DNA of 64,000 nt from an uncultured Bacteroidales bacterium. GTDB taxonomy: Bacteria; Bacteroidota; Bacteroidia; Bacteroidales; Porphyromonadaceae. Under the pieces are notes generated by a model. The model was given only the letters and a program-made list of their open reading frames with translations, ran no database searches and had not been told where the DNA came from. Below are positions 1-8,990 of the stretch, piece after piece; the stretch's first letter is position 1; every line of letters begins with the position of its first letter. The position numbers were made by a program, and so were the translations under genes. The stretch is from positions 1-64,000 of the forward strand of contig CAMYPM010000003.1 of NCBI GenBank assembly GCA_947290775.1. Direction: 5' to 3'.

Positions 1-377
1 TACTTACTGATTGCATAGTTGTTTCCATAGCATTATACTGTGTTTGATGTAAATCATGGTGCAAATGTATAAAATAATTTTATATGGATTTATTATTCAT
101 GGTGAAAATGGATATATAGATTGTGATTATTTAAAGTACAATAGTAATAATAAAAAAGTGAGCCCAAATGAGTAGTCGAATAGAATCTATTATTGAACAT
201 GTGGCTACACATCTCTTACTTTAATGATTACTTTGCAAAGAAAAGCGGCAACCCCGGATCAAGGGGACATTAAAAAAGTACTTTGAAGGAAGAATTAAAA
301 GCCGTTTGCCTATGCCTTATCCTCTCCTTTAGTTAGTGTGTTGTTTTTTTGCTTAAGCAAAGGGAAGGTAGGAGGTG
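1..377. other. Gene-free left edge
   Basis: No open reading frame with a recognisable product is visible here. The stretch is AT-rich. It holds a GATTACTTTGC motif near 231-241 that is close to, but not exactly, the Bacteroidetes -7 box TAnnTTTG, and a 14-bp palindrome TTTGCTTAAGCAAA at 348-361 just beyond the rsmD stop codon. The palindrome may help end the minus-strand rsmD transcript, but it lacks a T-run on that strand. The left border of the window cuts the region off. Confidence 0.5.
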
Positions 378-935
378 TTAGAAGCAGTTAGAGCGAGAAA
401 AAAGAGAGAAGTTGACTGCGCTATAAGAGCGATGTATACGAAAATAGGGATGAGTCCCGAAATCGTATTCTTTGGGATGTTCTAAGATGAATATACCCCT
501 ATCTGACAGCAACGTGGAGGCAAATACCTTCTCCGGTATAGTCACTAATTCATTAAGGTTGTAGGGTGGGTCTGCGAAAATGAAATCGAAAGGGGGCAGT
601 GACTCATCGGCTGAATAAGTAATAAAGCGAAGTGCATCCGCTACACGCACTTCCATAATGTCTTCTAATCCAGCTACAGAAACAAGCTTGCGAAGTGAAG
701 CTGCATGGCGAGCTACTTTTTCCACACAGAGCACTTTTGAAGCACCTCGAGAGGCGAACTCTATGCCAATAGCTCCCGTCCCCGAGAAAAGATCCAACAC
801 TCTTCCTCCTAAATCAAAGCGTGCGGAAAGCATATTGAATAAAGCCTCTTTCGCCATGTCCGTTGTAGGGCGTAGCTTTAACTTAGGATCTATATTAAAC
901 CGTCTTCCTGCAAGAACCCCTCCGATAACACGCAT
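378..935 (-). CDS. rsmD: 16S rRNA (guanine966-N2)-methyltransferase RsmD
   Basis: The 185-residue protein has the full signature of the RsmD family, which methylates N2 of G966 in 16S rRNA using S-adenosylmethionine. It starts MRVIGGVLAGRRF, followed by the RPTTD...KEALFNML segment, the SAM-binding motif I DLFSGTGAIGIE near residue 49, and the catalytic DPPYNL motif near residue 122. Length is normal for the family. It lies 11 bp after a DUF3822 gene on the same strand, a pairing often seen in Bacteroidetes, so the two are probably co-transcribed with 1802-2443. The acidic-poor C-terminus (SLFSRSNCF) is unremarkable. The function is inferred from motifs and family knowledge. Confidence 0.93.
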   Translation of the reverse strand: MRVIGGVLAGRRFNIDPKLKLRPTTDMAKEALFNMLSARFDLGGRVLDLFSGTGAIGIEFASRGASKVLCVEKVARHAASLRKLVSVAGLEDIMEVRVADALRFITYSADESLPPFDFIFADPPYNLNELVTIPEKVFASTLLSDRGIFILEHPKEYDFGTHPYFRIHRSYSAVNFSLFSRSNCF

Positions 936-946
936 AATACCTTTTT

Positions 947-1795
947 CTATTCATGAAAAATAAGACTCATTGGCAGAGCGTCATACTGATAGTTAGTATG
1001 CTGTAACTCTTGTGAAAGAGTCGGCAAGGGAACCGAAGAAAAGTGCCACTGATGTGGAAGATAGTGCAACCTAATATCAATATCTAAAGGATCGCCAATG
1101 ATGGATTTTGAATGGATGAAGTTGGTATACGCAGTAAGATAATATAGGAGACTAGTTGAATAGTCCTCTTCTTCATCATGAGTCGCTTCAATAGAATAAC
1201 GATTCAGCAACTGAATATTATGGTTTTGTACTGCGATAAGGTCCACTTCAGTCCCATCTATGAGTAAATCAATAGAGTAGTCTCCTGTTCCTCGAGAATA
1301 ATGTAACGCTTTCTTGATGTAGGATAAAGTGATAGGTTCAATGCAGGCGGTGGAGTAGGTGCGCCTAAGAAAATGGTACAACTCCCTATTCCAAGCTATA
1401 GCCAAAGAGGGTTGTCCTCGTCCTATTAAGTACGTATCAATATAGGTGGCATCATTGAGTTTAAGTAACCAAGGAAGCAGCCAGGATTCATCGCAGCCCT
1501 CCGGATCTGACATGCCCTGTGGAATAAGTGCAAATGCATTAGGGGTGAAAGAAACATGTACACTCCTATAAGGATAAGTAAGAAATGGATTCCTGTCTAA
1601 TAAAGAGGAGAAAGCACTGCTGTCTTGCTCATCCCATGGTTGAGTAGGAAGGTTTTCGTGGACTGCCCAGATCGTTTGTCCACGATCGCTTATAAAACAA
1701 GCCACGCTATCCGAGAAAAAACGGATAGCGAGGCTTAGTGTGGCAGTCCTTTCCTCACTAATCGGTGCTACCGGTAATGCGGGAGGAAGAGGCAT
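947..1795 (-). CDS. DUF3822 family protein
   Basis: This 282-residue soluble protein has no signal peptide or membrane segment. Its sequence (an N-terminal half around ATLSLAIRFFSDSVACFISD and a C-terminal half around LLYYLTAYTNF) and its position directly upstream of rsmD match the Bacteroidetes family DUF3822, whose members are predicted to have an actin-like ATPase fold but have no established biochemical role. It is 11 bp from rsmD and 6 bp from the upstream membrane-anchored gene, so the three genes look like one transcription unit. A link to ribosome modification or cell-envelope work would be guesswork. The family call rests on my recognition of sequence and context. Confidence 0.75.
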   Translation of the reverse strand: MPLPPALPVAPISEERTATLSLAIRFFSDSVACFISDRGQTIWAVHENLPTQPWDEQDSSAFSSLLDRNPFLTYPYRSVHVSFTPNAFALIPQGMSDPEGCDESWLLPWLLKLNDATYIDTYLIGRGQPSLAIAWNRELYHFLRRTYSTACIEPITLSYIKKALHYSRGTGDYSIDLLIDGTEVDLIAVQNHNIQLLNRYSIEATHDEEEDYSTSLLYYLTAYTNFIHSKSIIGDPLDIDIRLHYLPHQWHFSSVPLPTLSQELQHTNYQYDALPMSLIFHE

Positions 1796-1801
1796 AGATG
1801 G

Positions 1802-2443
1802 TTATTCCCAGTTTCCGGTTGTCTTAAGTTCTTCCAGTGAACCAATTACTAAGCCCGGATAGCCTTTGCCATTATTACGAGCCATGGCTTCCTGCTTCTT
1901 TGCTTCTATTAACTGAGCGTCCATACCCTGAAGATATATATCCATGGGGACTCCCATTCTGAATACGGCTACTTGAACTGTATCCTGACCTATATATTGG
2001 TCAATGGTAGAAGCTTGAATGTCAATCTTTTCGTTGGGCATATTGGGAACCTTAACCAAGTCGGCAGGATCTACATCCTTCTTTAGAAGAGAGTCCTTAG
2101 CACTTACGTATACGGTATCGCGTTGGATTAGGCCTTGGTGTGCAGCCTGTTCTTCAGTAATACCCTTTTCACGCATGGCATCTGTGTAGTCCCCTTCAGC
2201 GTTGATGTAGTAGATACGCCCATTTTGTAAGAAATCTACCAACTGCTCCGCATTAGCAAAAGATCCATGGACACTTCTGTAAGCTAATTGGTACTGAGTA
2301 AGTTCTTTGAGACGCTCCTCAATAACTTGTTCCCGTTTGCTTTGTTCACGGTCAAACTGCTCCGGTGTGTAGATGCTCATCACGCAGAGATAAGCCATTA
2401 CAACAACGGCTATTCCAATTAATATTCGAATTAATGTCTTCAT
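1802..2443 (-). CDS. Membrane-anchored protein of unknown function
   Basis: The 213-residue product begins with one hydrophobic helix (about residues 5-24, IRILIGIAVVVMAYLCVMSI), followed by a charged stretch (about 30-55) that could form a short coiled coil, and then a hydrophilic domain presumably outside the cytoplasmic membrane. No catalytic motif is evident. The conserved-looking phrases are YQLAYRSVHGSFA and YYINAEGDY, which recur in uncharacterised Bacteroidales proteins lying beside DUF3822 genes. It heads the putative unit 2443 to 378 ahead of DUF3822 and rsmD. I do not recognise a named family and assign no function. Confidence 0.7.
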   Translation of the reverse strand: MKTLIRILIGIAVVVMAYLCVMSIYTPEQFDREQSKREQVIEERLKELTQYQLAYRSVHGSFANAEQLVDFLQNGRIYYINAEGDYTDAMREKGITEEQAAHQGLIQRDTVYVSAKDSLLKKDVDPADLVKVPNMPNEKIDIQASTIDQYIGQDTVQVAVFRMGVPMDIYLQGMDAQLIEAKKQEAMARNNGKGYPGLVIGSLEELKTTGNWE

Positions 2444-2612
2444 CAGCTATGTTGCTCTTTTTTTCTTTTATTGCTTTAGTCTATCTCACCGAGTGATTTA
2501 TTATCTAAGCAGTATCTAAATAGTCACTCCGCTTCCGCAAAGCTACAAAATAAATACTACAAACACGGACTATTTATGTCAAATGAATGAAGAAAAATAC
2601 TTTTTATAACTC

Positions 2613-2645
2613 AAGACCGCTTGGTAAATCTACCTAAGCGGTCTT
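2613..2645 (-). terminator. Hairpin downstream of HU gene
   Basis: AAGACCGCTT-GGTA, loop AATC, TACC-T-AAGCGGTCTT forms a 14-bp stem with one bulged T. It lies about 65 bp beyond the HU stop codon and before the next minus-strand gene. The T-run on the minus strand is weak, so termination may be imperfect. Confidence 0.6.
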
Positions 2646-2709
2646 GTTGCCATGAAAGTAGAGCGTCCAATATAGGATGCTCAAATTCTGCCTCTATTCC
2701 TTGAAGATC

Positions 2710-2985
2710 TTATTTCTTCTTTGTAAGATCAAGTCCGGAACCGGCTTTGAATTTAACGCTCTTGCGTGCAGGGATCTTGATTTCTTTCTTCGTTTGAGGA
2801 TTGATACCTGTGCGAGCCTTTCTTTCCGTTACTGAGAAAGTACCAAACCCGAGGATAGATACCTTTTCACCTGCGTGCATTTGCTCGGCGATCACCTCTG
2901 TAAAAGCGGCTACAGACTTTTGTGCCTGTGCCTTCGTCAGTCCTGATTTTTCTGCTATTTGAGCAATGAATTCTGTTTTGTTCAT
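2710..2985 (-). CDS. HU family DNA-binding protein
   Basis: The 91-residue protein is a complete HU-type histone-like protein that bends and compacts DNA as a dimer. It shows the N-terminal helical dimer region (MNKTEFIAQIAEKSGLTKAQ), the VSILGFGTFSV hinge, and the DNA-binding arm with the near-universal RKARTGINPQTKKEIKIPA signature, then KSVKFKAGSGL. It is a single-gene unit between a promoter box near 3156 and a hairpin near 2613-2645. The leader from the predicted start site is long (roughly 160 nt) for such a small gene, which could allow post-transcriptional control. The assignment to HU rather than IHF rests on the single self-sufficient gene and family pattern. Confidence 0.93.
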   Translation of the reverse strand: MNKTEFIAQIAEKSGLTKAQAQKSVAAFTEVIAEQMHAGEKVSILGFGTFSVTERKARTGINPQTKKEIKIPARKSVKFKAGSGLDLTKKK

Positions 2986-3155
2986 AGTGACTCTTTGTTT
3001 AAACTAAAAGATTCTTTTTACGTACTATTATCAATATTTTATTTTCAACTTAACTGTGGTTTTGCCTAATACAAACTTCTGCTTCAGTTGTCGGTCCTTG
3101 AGATCCGAGTCGGCTGCTTGCCATCTGCTTCTTGGATAGGCATCCCTTACGGCTC

Positions 3156-3184
3156 CAAAAGTAATCATTATTTTTATCTAACAA
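3156..3184 (-). promoter_or_regulatory. Putative promoter of the HU gene
   Basis: Read on the minus strand, TACTTTTG at 3163-3156 matches the Bacteroidetes -7 consensus TAnnTTTG. A TTG lies 18 bp upstream (3184-3182), a reasonable -33 element. It would start a transcript with a leader of roughly 160 nt ahead of the HU start codon. Confidence 0.5.
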
Positions 3185-3325
3185 TGCTTTTTTCCCATTT
3201 TATAAGCAAAAAAGTATTATTTTGCCATTGTTAAATGCGATTAGACCTCATTCCCCGCTTTTATTCTCTTTTCAAATACTTAGTTTTCTTCTCTTGTATG
3301 CTGTGCTGTACGCTGATAAAAAAGG

Positions 3326-3333
3326 TATATTTG
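3326..3333 (+). promoter_or_regulatory. Putative -7 box of mscL
   Basis: TATATTTG followed by C matches TAnnTTTG and sits 49 bp before the mscL start codon. I do not see a clean -33 TTTG at the usual distance, so the call rests on the -7 box alone. Confidence 0.45.
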
Positions 3334-3382
3334 CAGTAGTATTTCGATTTTAAGTTTAAATGGTAGTAATGTGAGATAGCTT

Positions 3383-3799
3383 ATGTCAAAGTTTATTCAA
3401 GAATTTAAAGAGTTCGCACTGAAGGGTAGTGTGATGGATATGGCAGTCGGTATAATTATAGGCGGTGCTTTCGGCAAGATCGTTGATTCACTAGTTAAAG
3501 ATGTGATAATGCCGCCTATTACCTTATTGACAGACAAAGGAAACTTCGCTGATCTGAAGTGGGTACTGCGCTCCGGAATTGAAGAAGCCGAAGAAGTTGT
3601 TCGCCCGGAAGTGGCTATTACGATAGGTAATTTTATTCAAGTACTAATTGACTTTTTCATTATTGCATTAGTCATATTTATGCTTGTAAAGGGAATTAAT
3701 AAGCTGAGACGTACGAAAGAGGAAGAGCCAGCAGCTGCTCCTCAGCCATCCGAGGAAGTACAGCTACTTCGTGAGATAAGAGATAACTTGAAAAAATAA
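3383..3799 (+). CDS. mscL: Large-conductance mechanosensitive channel MscL
   Basis: The 138-residue protein is a typical MscL, the homopentameric inner-membrane pore that opens under membrane tension during osmotic downshock. It has the amphipathic N-terminal helix (FIQEFKEFALKGSVMDMA), the pore-lining TM1 (VGIIIGGAFGKIVDSLVKDVIMPP), a short periplasmic loop, TM2 (about residues 74-94, FIQVLIDFFIIALVIFML) and the C-terminal bundle starting LLREIRDNLKK. Length is standard. It is a monocistronic gene with its own promoter box and a strong bidirectional terminator shared with the convergent fhs gene. Confidence 0.96.
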   Translation: MSKFIQEFKEFALKGSVMDMAVGIIIGGAFGKIVDSLVKDVIMPPITLLTDKGNFADLKWVLRSGIEEAEEVVRPEVAITIGNFIQVLIDFFIIALVIFMLVKGINKLRRTKEEEPAAAPQPSEEVQLLREIRDNLKK

Positions 3800-3820
3800 T
3801 CTAAGGAGTAATGAAGTAAG

Positions 3821-3858
3821 AGAGCCGCTGTATGGTTACACAACCATACAGCGGCTCT
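3821..3858. terminator. Bidirectional terminator between mscL and fhs
   Basis: A perfect 17-bp stem (AGAGCCGCTGTATGGTT at 3821-3837 and its complement at 3842-3858) with a 4-nt ACAC loop lies between two convergent genes. It is GC-rich at the base and AT-rich on both sides, so it can serve both transcripts. Confidence 0.85.
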
Positions 3859-3898
3859 ATATATATAGGAAACTCTAAATGAATACAGATTCTTTCCT

Positions 3899-5569
3899 TT
3901 AACTTAGTCCCTCAATCTGACCATTAATTACATCCATATTTACAGCTTGAGGTTCCTTGGGCAAGCCCGGCATACGCATGATATCGCCCATGATAACAAC
4001 GATCATCTCTGCACCTTTATTGATAACTATATCGCTCACTTTCATTTCAAAGTTGCGCACATCGCCGTAAGCTTTCGGGTCGGTTGAAAACGAGTATTGC
4101 GTTTTGGCAATACAAATGGGCAGGTGCGCTAAGCCCATTTCGTTGATCTTCTTGATGGCCTTAAAAGCTTTGGAGCTGTAAGTTACATTACTTGCACAAT
4201 AGATATTTTTAGCAATTTGGTCAACCTTCTCTTCAATGCTTTCATCGAGCGGATAAGCATACTTTAGGGGCTGGGAAGGATTTTTCTCAATTGTATCTAC
4301 TACAAGGTGAGCTAATTCCACAGCACCCTCTCCACCTTCTGAAAACGCATTATTTACGGCAAAGCCTACACCGAGAGTTTCGTTGCAGTACTTTTTTACC
4401 ATGGCGATTTCGTCATCTGGATCTGAGGCAAAGCGATTAAAGCACACTACTACAGATTGTCCAAAGCTACGCAGGTTGTGTACATGACGTTCAAGGTTAA
4501 CTAAGCCACGACGTGCACCTTCCATATCAGGCTCTTTGATGTCACTCTCGGCAACTCCACCATGGAGTTTAAGTCCCTGTAGGGTTGCCACCAAAACGGT
4601 TAACTTGGGTTGTAGGCCTCCCATGCGACACTTAATGTCAAAGAACTTTTCAGCACCCAAATCGGCACCAAAGCCTGCTTCGGTAATAGCATAATCCGCA
4701 TAGGAAAGAGCCATCTTAGTCGCAATAATGGAGTTACAACCATGGGCAATGTTGGCAAATGGTCCACCATGTACAAATGCGGGAGTGCCTTCTGTAGTTT
4801 GTACGAGATTTGGCTTAATTGCATCCATCAATAGAATAGAGATGGCACCGGCAATACCTAAGTCCTTCACGGTAAAAGGTTGACCTATTTTGGTGTATCC
4901 CAAGAGTATGTTTTCGATACGTCGCTTTAAGTCATCAAAATCATTTGCTAAGCATAGAATCGCCATGATTTCCGAAGCCGGAGTAATATCGAACCCGGAT
5001 TCGTGAGGTATACCATCTGTAACGGCACCAAGACCTGTTATTACGTTGCGTAAGGTGCGGTCATTGACGTCCAATACTCGTTTCCAAAGTACGCGTGAAA
5101 GCCCTTCGCAATTGTTGCGGTTTTGGTATATATAGTTCTCTAATAGGGCAGTGATCATATTATGGGCACTGGTGATCGCATGGAAGTCCCCTGTGAAGTG
5201 TAGGTTTATTTTGTCCATGGGGAGCACTTGTGCATGTCCTCCACCTGCGGCTCCTCCTTTCATCCCGAAGCAAGGGCCTAAAGAGGGTTCGCGAAGTGCT
5301 ACAATAGCTTTTTTGCCTATTTTGTTGAGCCCCAAAGCAAGACCTATGGAAACGGTCGTTTTGCCTACTCCGGCTTTGGTTGGCGTAATGGCCGTAACAA
5401 GTATCAGATTATTTTTCTTGATTTGGTCCGGTCGCATCGCTTGAGGTGAGATTTTAGCTATGTAGTGCCCGTAAGGCTCTGCTTGCTCCGGTGCAATGCC
5501 CATGGCTTGAGAGATCTCCTGAATAGGTTTTAGCTTGGTTTCACGAGCTATTTCAATGTCTGTTTTCAT
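3899..5569 (-). CDS. fhs: Formate-tetrahydrofolate ligase
   Basis: The 556-residue cytoplasmic enzyme joins formate to tetrahydrofolate using ATP to give 10-formyl-THF for purine and fMet-tRNA synthesis. It has the P-loop [11 protein letters not shown] (about residues 63-73), the [20 protein letters not shown] segment, HAITSAHNM, the [13 protein letters not shown] motif, and the C-terminal [10 protein letters not shown] loop typical of the family. Length equals the usual 555-560. It is a single-gene unit, with a TATATTTG promoter box on the minus strand near 5628-5621 and the shared terminator downstream. Nothing is missing or unusual. Confidence 0.97.
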   Translation of the reverse strand: MKTDIEIARETKLKPIQEISQAMGIAPEQAEPYGHYIAKISPQAMRPDQIKKNNLILVTAITPTKAGVGKTTVSIGLALGLNKIGKKAIVALREPSLGPCFGMKGGAAGGGHAQVLPMDKINLHFTGDFHAITSAHNMITALLENYIYQNRNNCEGLSRVLWKRVLDVNDRTLRNVITGLGAVTDGIPHESGFDITPASEIMAILCLANDFDDLKRRIENILLGYTKIGQPFTVKDLGIAGAISILLMDAIKPNLVQTTEGTPAFVHGGPFANIAHGCNSIIATKMALSYADYAITEAGFGADLGAEKFFDIKCRMGGLQPKLTVLVATLQGLKLHGGVAESDIKEPDMEGARRGLVNLERHVHNLRSFGQSVVVCFNRFASDPDDEIAMVKKYCNETLGVGFAVNNAFSEGGEGAVELAHLVVDTIEKNPSQPLKYAYPLDESIEEKVDQIAKNIYCASNVTYSSKAFKAIKKINEMGLAHLPICIAKTQYSFSTDPKAYGDVRNFEMKVSDIVINKGAEMIVVIMGDIMRMPGLPKEPQAVNMDVINGQIEGLS

Positions 5570-5620
5570 CGTTTTTATTTAGTTCTATTACTATTAATCG
5601 TGTAAGTTGCCTTCCTGGTA

Positions 5621-5628
5621 CAAATATA
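5621..5628 (-). promoter_or_regulatory. Putative -7 box of fhs
   Basis: On the minus strand the sequence reads TATATTTG, an exact match to TAnnTTTG, about 50 bp upstream of the fhs start codon. No convincing -33 element is visible. Confidence 0.45.
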
Positions 5629-5761
5629 CAGAATCGCATGTTCTAAAGCACTATTAGACGGCATCCAAAAAGATAATAGTACAATAGAGAAAAATAATAA
5701 TGTTCTTCAAAGGTGTAGTGAAGATGTATATAGGTTTTCCCTTCTTTCTCGTTAAATGTTG

Positions 5762-5769
5762 TATATTTG
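5762..5769 (+). promoter_or_regulatory. Putative -7 box of nrdD
   Basis: TATATTTG followed by C matches the Bacteroidetes -7 consensus and lies about 133 bp before the nrdD start codon, implying a leader of about 125 nt. The -33 region is poorly matched. Confidence 0.45.
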
Positions 5770-5902
5770 CATGGTGACGGAATGGGACTATAGCACTACA
5801 GAGAAATTGAGATACTCCTCTTTTTCTGTACAGCTTCATGAGTCTCCTTACTGTCAGATAAAAACAGCTTAATGGATAGAAGAATAGGAGTATTCAAAAG
5901 GT

Positions 5903-8323
5903 ATGGAATCAACTGAGACAACCCTTTATATTCTGAAGAGGGATGGTAGTGAGCAGCCGTTTGATGCGGACAAGATTCGCTCCGCCATAATGAAAGCTTA
6001 TAGAGCCGGAGGAGTTCGACCAGATAGCTCCCGCATAGACCTTATTGTAAAGCGTATTGAAAGTTTCGCTCGAAACAATGAAGGAGAAAAACTGGCAGTA
6101 GAGCAGATCCAGGACATGGTTGAGGAAGCTCTTATGGGGCTTGACCCATTTATCGCTAAAAAGTACATTATCTATCGCGAATGGCGTAATGTAGAACGTG
6201 ATAAAAGGACACATTTGAAACGTACCTTAGACGGCATAGTCTCAATTGAAAAGAATGATGTCAACTTGAGTAATGCCAATATGAGTGCTTATACACCGAG
6301 TGGCCAGATGATGACTTTTGCCAGTGAGGTGACGAAGGACTATACGCTTAAATACCTTTTGAGTAATAGATTTGCCAGAGCTCATAAGAATGGGGATATA
6401 CATATCCATGATTTAGATTATTACCCCACAAAGACAACTACTTGTGTGCAATATGACTTGGAGGATATCTTTACCAGGGGAATGTGGACAAAGAATGGAA
6501 GTGTTCGCACTCCGCAGAGTATCCAATCCTATGCAACGCTTGCTACCATAGTCTTTCAAACGAATCAGAATGAGCAGCATGGAGGACAAGCCATACCGGC
6601 ATTCGACTTCTTTATGGCACCCGGGGTACGTAAAACCTATACAAAGCACATTGCTTCTACACTGCTCCTTGCGATGGAACTTACCGGAGCAGAATCAGCT
6701 GAGCCTGTTAAGCTGCCGGAAGAAAAAGCAATACGCGATATCGTAGCAACAGTAGCTCCGGCTCTCTCGGCAGATGCTCCGGATGCTGCTCGCTTAAAAG
6801 AAGCTATTGCATCTATTTGCCCCAACCTTTCATTAGAAGAGGTAAAGGTTTCGTTGGAGAATAGCTATGAACGTACACGTTTGGATACCCACCAAGCAAT
6901 GGAAGGCTTTATCCACAACCTAAATACGATGCACTCCCGCGGGGGTAATCAAGTAGTATTTAGCAGTATCAACTATGGGACAGATACCAGCGAAGAGGGC
7001 CGTATGGTGATTCGTGAGCTACTAAAATCCACGGTTGAGGGTTTGGGACATGGGGAGGTACCTATTTTTCCCATCCAAATCTTTAAGGTGAAAGATGGTG
7101 TCAATTACTCTGAGGAGGATTGTAAGAAGGCGATGCGAAGCTTTGATGATGCTTTGGCGGGCAAGATAAAATTTGACACTCCCAACTTTGACTTGCTTCT
7201 GGAAAGTTGCTACACGAGTGCGAAAGCTCTTTTCCCTAACTTCGTATTCTTAGATACTCCCTTCAACAAGAATGAAAAGTGGAACCCGGACGATCCTCAT
7301 CGCTGGTATTATGAGTTGGCAACTATGGGGTGCCGTACACGTGTATTCGAAAATCTAAGAGGAGAGAAGACGAGTATCGGTAGAGGAAATACCTCCTTTA
7401 CGACCATCAATATGCCTCGTTTGGCGATTGAGGCACGCAGAACGGCAGAAGAGCGTTATCCGGATGCAGATAAGCACACCATTAGAAATGAGGCAAAGTG
7501 TATCTTTTTGGATAGCGTGCGTCATATGGCTGAGCTTTGTGCAGATCAGTTGTATGAGCGCTTCTCCTATCAGAAGACAGCTTTAGCCCGTCAGTTCCCC
7601 TTTATGATGGGTAATGATGTATGGAAGGGCGGTAAAAACTTACAACCAACGGATCAGGTAGGAGATGTAATTGCAACGGGTACGCTAGGAATAGGTTTCA
7701 TTGGTGGACACAACGCAATGGTCGCTATTTATGATGAGGGACATGCACATAATAAAGAGGCATGGCAAACCCTTTATCATGCCATTGAGACAATGAATGA
7801 TGTCGTAAAAGAATACAAACGTAAGTATAACCTCAATTTCTCCGTATTGGCAACTCCTGCTGAAGGTCTTGCAGGGCGATTTACTAAAATGGATCGAAAG
7901 AAATATGGGGTAATACCCGGAGTAACCGATCTAGAGTATTACGTTAATAGCTTCCATATCGATGTGAAAGAAGAGGTCTCCATGGTAGAGAAAATTAAAT
8001 TGGAGGCTCCATTTCACGCAATCACAGGAGGAGGTCATATTACCTATGTAGAGCTGGATGGTGAAGCTAAAAAGAATCCCTCTGTGCTGTTGAAGCTTGT
8101 TAAGGTAATGCATGATGAGGGTATTGGCTATGGCTCCATCAATCATCCGGTGGATACATGCCGTGGTTGTGGTTATAAGGGTGTCATATTTGATAAGTGT
8201 CCTGTATGTGGAAGTGACAATATAACACGTCTCCGCCGTATTACAGGCTACTTAACAGGCAGCCTGGAGAGTTGGAATAGTGCTAAGCGAGCTGAAGAGC
8301 GAGATCGCGTAAAGCATCATTAA
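5903..8323 (+). CDS. nrdD: Anaerobic ribonucleoside-triphosphate reductase (class III)
   Basis: The 806-residue enzyme makes deoxyribonucleotides from NTPs without oxygen, using a glycyl radical. Residues 8-100 form an ATP-cone allosteric domain (LYILKRDGSEQPFDADKIRSAI). The barrel carries MHSRGGNQVVFSSINYGTD and the NTSFTTINMPRLA segment. Near the C-terminus are a zinc site with two CxxC pairs (CRGCGYKGVIFDKCPVCGS) and the glycyl-radical loop RRITGYLTGSLESWNSAK. Length is slightly above the roughly 710-residue E. coli protein, mostly owing to inserts around residues 250-320. It is followed after a hairpin by its activase nrdG. This pair points to an anaerobic lifestyle. Confidence 0.96.
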   Translation: MESTETTLYILKRDGSEQPFDADKIRSAIMKAYRAGGVRPDSSRIDLIVKRIESFARNNEGEKLAVEQIQDMVEEALMGLDPFIAKKYIIYREWRNVERDKRTHLKRTLDGIVSIEKNDVNLSNANMSAYTPSGQMMTFASEVTKDYTLKYLLSNRFARAHKNGDIHIHDLDYYPTKTTTCVQYDLEDIFTRGMWTKNGSVRTPQSIQSYATLATIVFQTNQNEQHGGQAIPAFDFFMAPGVRKTYTKHIASTLLLAMELTGAESAEPVKLPEEKAIRDIVATVAPALSADAPDAARLKEAIASICPNLSLEEVKVSLENSYERTRLDTHQAMEGFIHNLNTMHSRGGNQVVFSSINYGTDTSEEGRMVIRELLKSTVEGLGHGEVPIFPIQIFKVKDGVNYSEEDCKKAMRSFDDALAGKIKFDTPNFDLLLESCYTSAKALFPNFVFLDTPFNKNEKWNPDDPHRWYYELATMGCRTRVFENLRGEKTSIGRGNTSFTTINMPRLAIEARRTAEERYPDADKHTIRNEAKCIFLDSVRHMAELCADQLYERFSYQKTALARQFPFMMGNDVWKGGKNLQPTDQVGDVIATGTLGIGFIGGHNAMVAIYDEGHAHNKEAWQTLYHAIETMNDVVKEYKRKYNLNFSVLATPAEGLAGRFTKMDRKKYGVIPGVTDLEYYVNSFHIDVKEEVSMVEKIKLEAPFHAITGGGHITYVELDGEAKKNPSVLLKLVKVMHDEGIGYGSINHPVDTCRGCGYKGVIFDKCPVCGSDNITRLRRITGYLTGSLESWNSAKRAEERDRVKHH

Positions 8324-8343
8324 GTCTTTCGTTTTGTGATAGG

Positions 8344-8369
8344 TAAGGCACCCTTTTGAGGGTGCCTTA
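8344..8369 (+). terminator. Intercistronic hairpin between nrdD and nrdG
   Basis: TAAGGCACCC, loop TTTTGA, GGGTGCCTTA is a perfect 10-bp stem lying 20 bp after the nrdD stop. The following sequence (ATGCTTTGCTC) has no strong T-run, so it may be a partial terminator or an mRNA stability element that lowers nrdG relative to nrdD. Confidence 0.55.
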
Positions 8370-8387
8370 ATGCTTTGCTCATCAGAG

Positions 8388-8873
8388 ATGCATTTATTGA
8401 ATCGCTATGGAGAAACTATTACGGATGGTCCCGGCTTGCGTTATTCCATATACTTGGCCGGTTGTCCACATCGCTGTCTGGGATGTCACAACCCACAGAG
8501 CTGGGATCCGGCGGGGGGTATCCCTCTCGATGAGCTTGTGCTTGAGGGAATAATAGAAGAGATATTGGACAATCCGTTGTTGGATGGCATTACTATTTCC
8601 GGGGGTGATCCCTTTATGTTTCCTGATGAATTAGCTGTACTGACCAAACGATTGAAAGAAGAAACAGGACTTCCCATATTGTGTTATACAGGTTATACGA
8701 TTGAGCAAATAGAAACTAATCCGACACTTAGTAAACCATTACCCTATATTGATCTGCTGATAGATGGCCCTTTTGTAATGGCATTGAAGAAGCCTGACTT
8801 GCTCTTTAGAGGAAGTAGTAATCAGCGACTTATAGATCTTAATGAGCGTCGTAATAGTGCTTTATTGAGATAA
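8388..8873 (+). CDS. nrdG: Anaerobic ribonucleotide reductase activating protein (radical SAM)
   Basis: This radical SAM activase installs the glycyl radical on NrdD. The motif TDGPGLRYSIYLAGCPHRC places the CX3CX2C iron-sulfur cluster cysteines at residues 26, 30 and 33, and ISGGDPF is the GGE-like SAM motif. I prefer the ATG at 8388 (161 residues) over the in-frame ATG at 8370, because homologues begin only about 10-12 residues before TDGPGLR and the 8370 codon touches the upstream hairpin. Length is normal for NrdG. It is transcribed with or just after nrdD. Confidence 0.93.
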   Translation: MHLLNRYGETITDGPGLRYSIYLAGCPHRCLGCHNPQSWDPAGGIPLDELVLEGIIEEILDNPLLDGITISGGDPFMFPDELAVLTKRLKEETGLPILCYTGYTIEQIETNPTLSKPLPYIDLLIDGPFVMALKKPDLLFRGSSNQRLIDLNERRNSALLR

Positions 8874-8879
8874 AGAATG

Positions 8880-8887
8880 TACCTTTG
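8880..8887 (+). promoter_or_regulatory. Putative -7 box of korA leader
   Basis: TACCTTTG followed by CA is a strong match to TAnnTTTG, starting just after the nrdG stop codon. A transcript starting near 8894 would carry about 160 nt of leader with clear secondary structure before korA. The -33 region is not convincing. Confidence 0.5.
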
Positions 8888-8903
8888 CAAATAGTAAACA
8901 TAA

Positions 8904-8990
8904 GGCAAGGAAGCTAAGAGAGAAATATACTGTTCGGGAGAACGTACTCTTGGTAACGAGAGGGTCCCTACTGGATGTTTTTGCTTCCTT
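8904..8990 (+). promoter_or_regulatory. Structured leader upstream of korA (unidentified)
   Basis: Complementary arms AAGGAAGC (8907-8914) and GCTTCCTT (8983-8990) can close a domain containing two internal hairpins: GTTC-GGGA-GAAC at 8932-8943 and CTCT(TGGTAAC)GAGAG at about 8947-8962. It lies between a promoter box at 8880 and the korA start at 9054. I compared it by eye with TPP, FMN, SAM, fluoride and cobalamin riboswitch cores and saw no match. It could be a regulatory leader or a small RNA. Folding is inferred, not computed. Confidence 0.4.

Larger units (their letters stand above)
5570..5902. other. Intergenic region between divergent fhs and nrdD
   Basis: This 333-bp gap holds the putative -7 boxes of the two divergent genes (5621-5628 minus, 5762-5769 plus). 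A 61-codon minus-strand frame (5654-5839) spans the nrdD promoter box and has no recognisable features, so I treat it as non-coding. No repeat or structured RNA stands out. Confidence 0.6.

Noticed and set aside
5654..5839. 61-codon minus-strand gene between fhs and nrdD
   Set aside because: No homology signal or ribosome site; it covers the nrdD promoter box and has low-complexity hydrophobic content expected of AT-rich intergenic DNA.
8904..8990. Known riboswitch upstream of korA
   Set aside because: No match by eye to TPP, FMN, SAM, cobalamin or fluoride cores; reported only as an unidentified structured leader.
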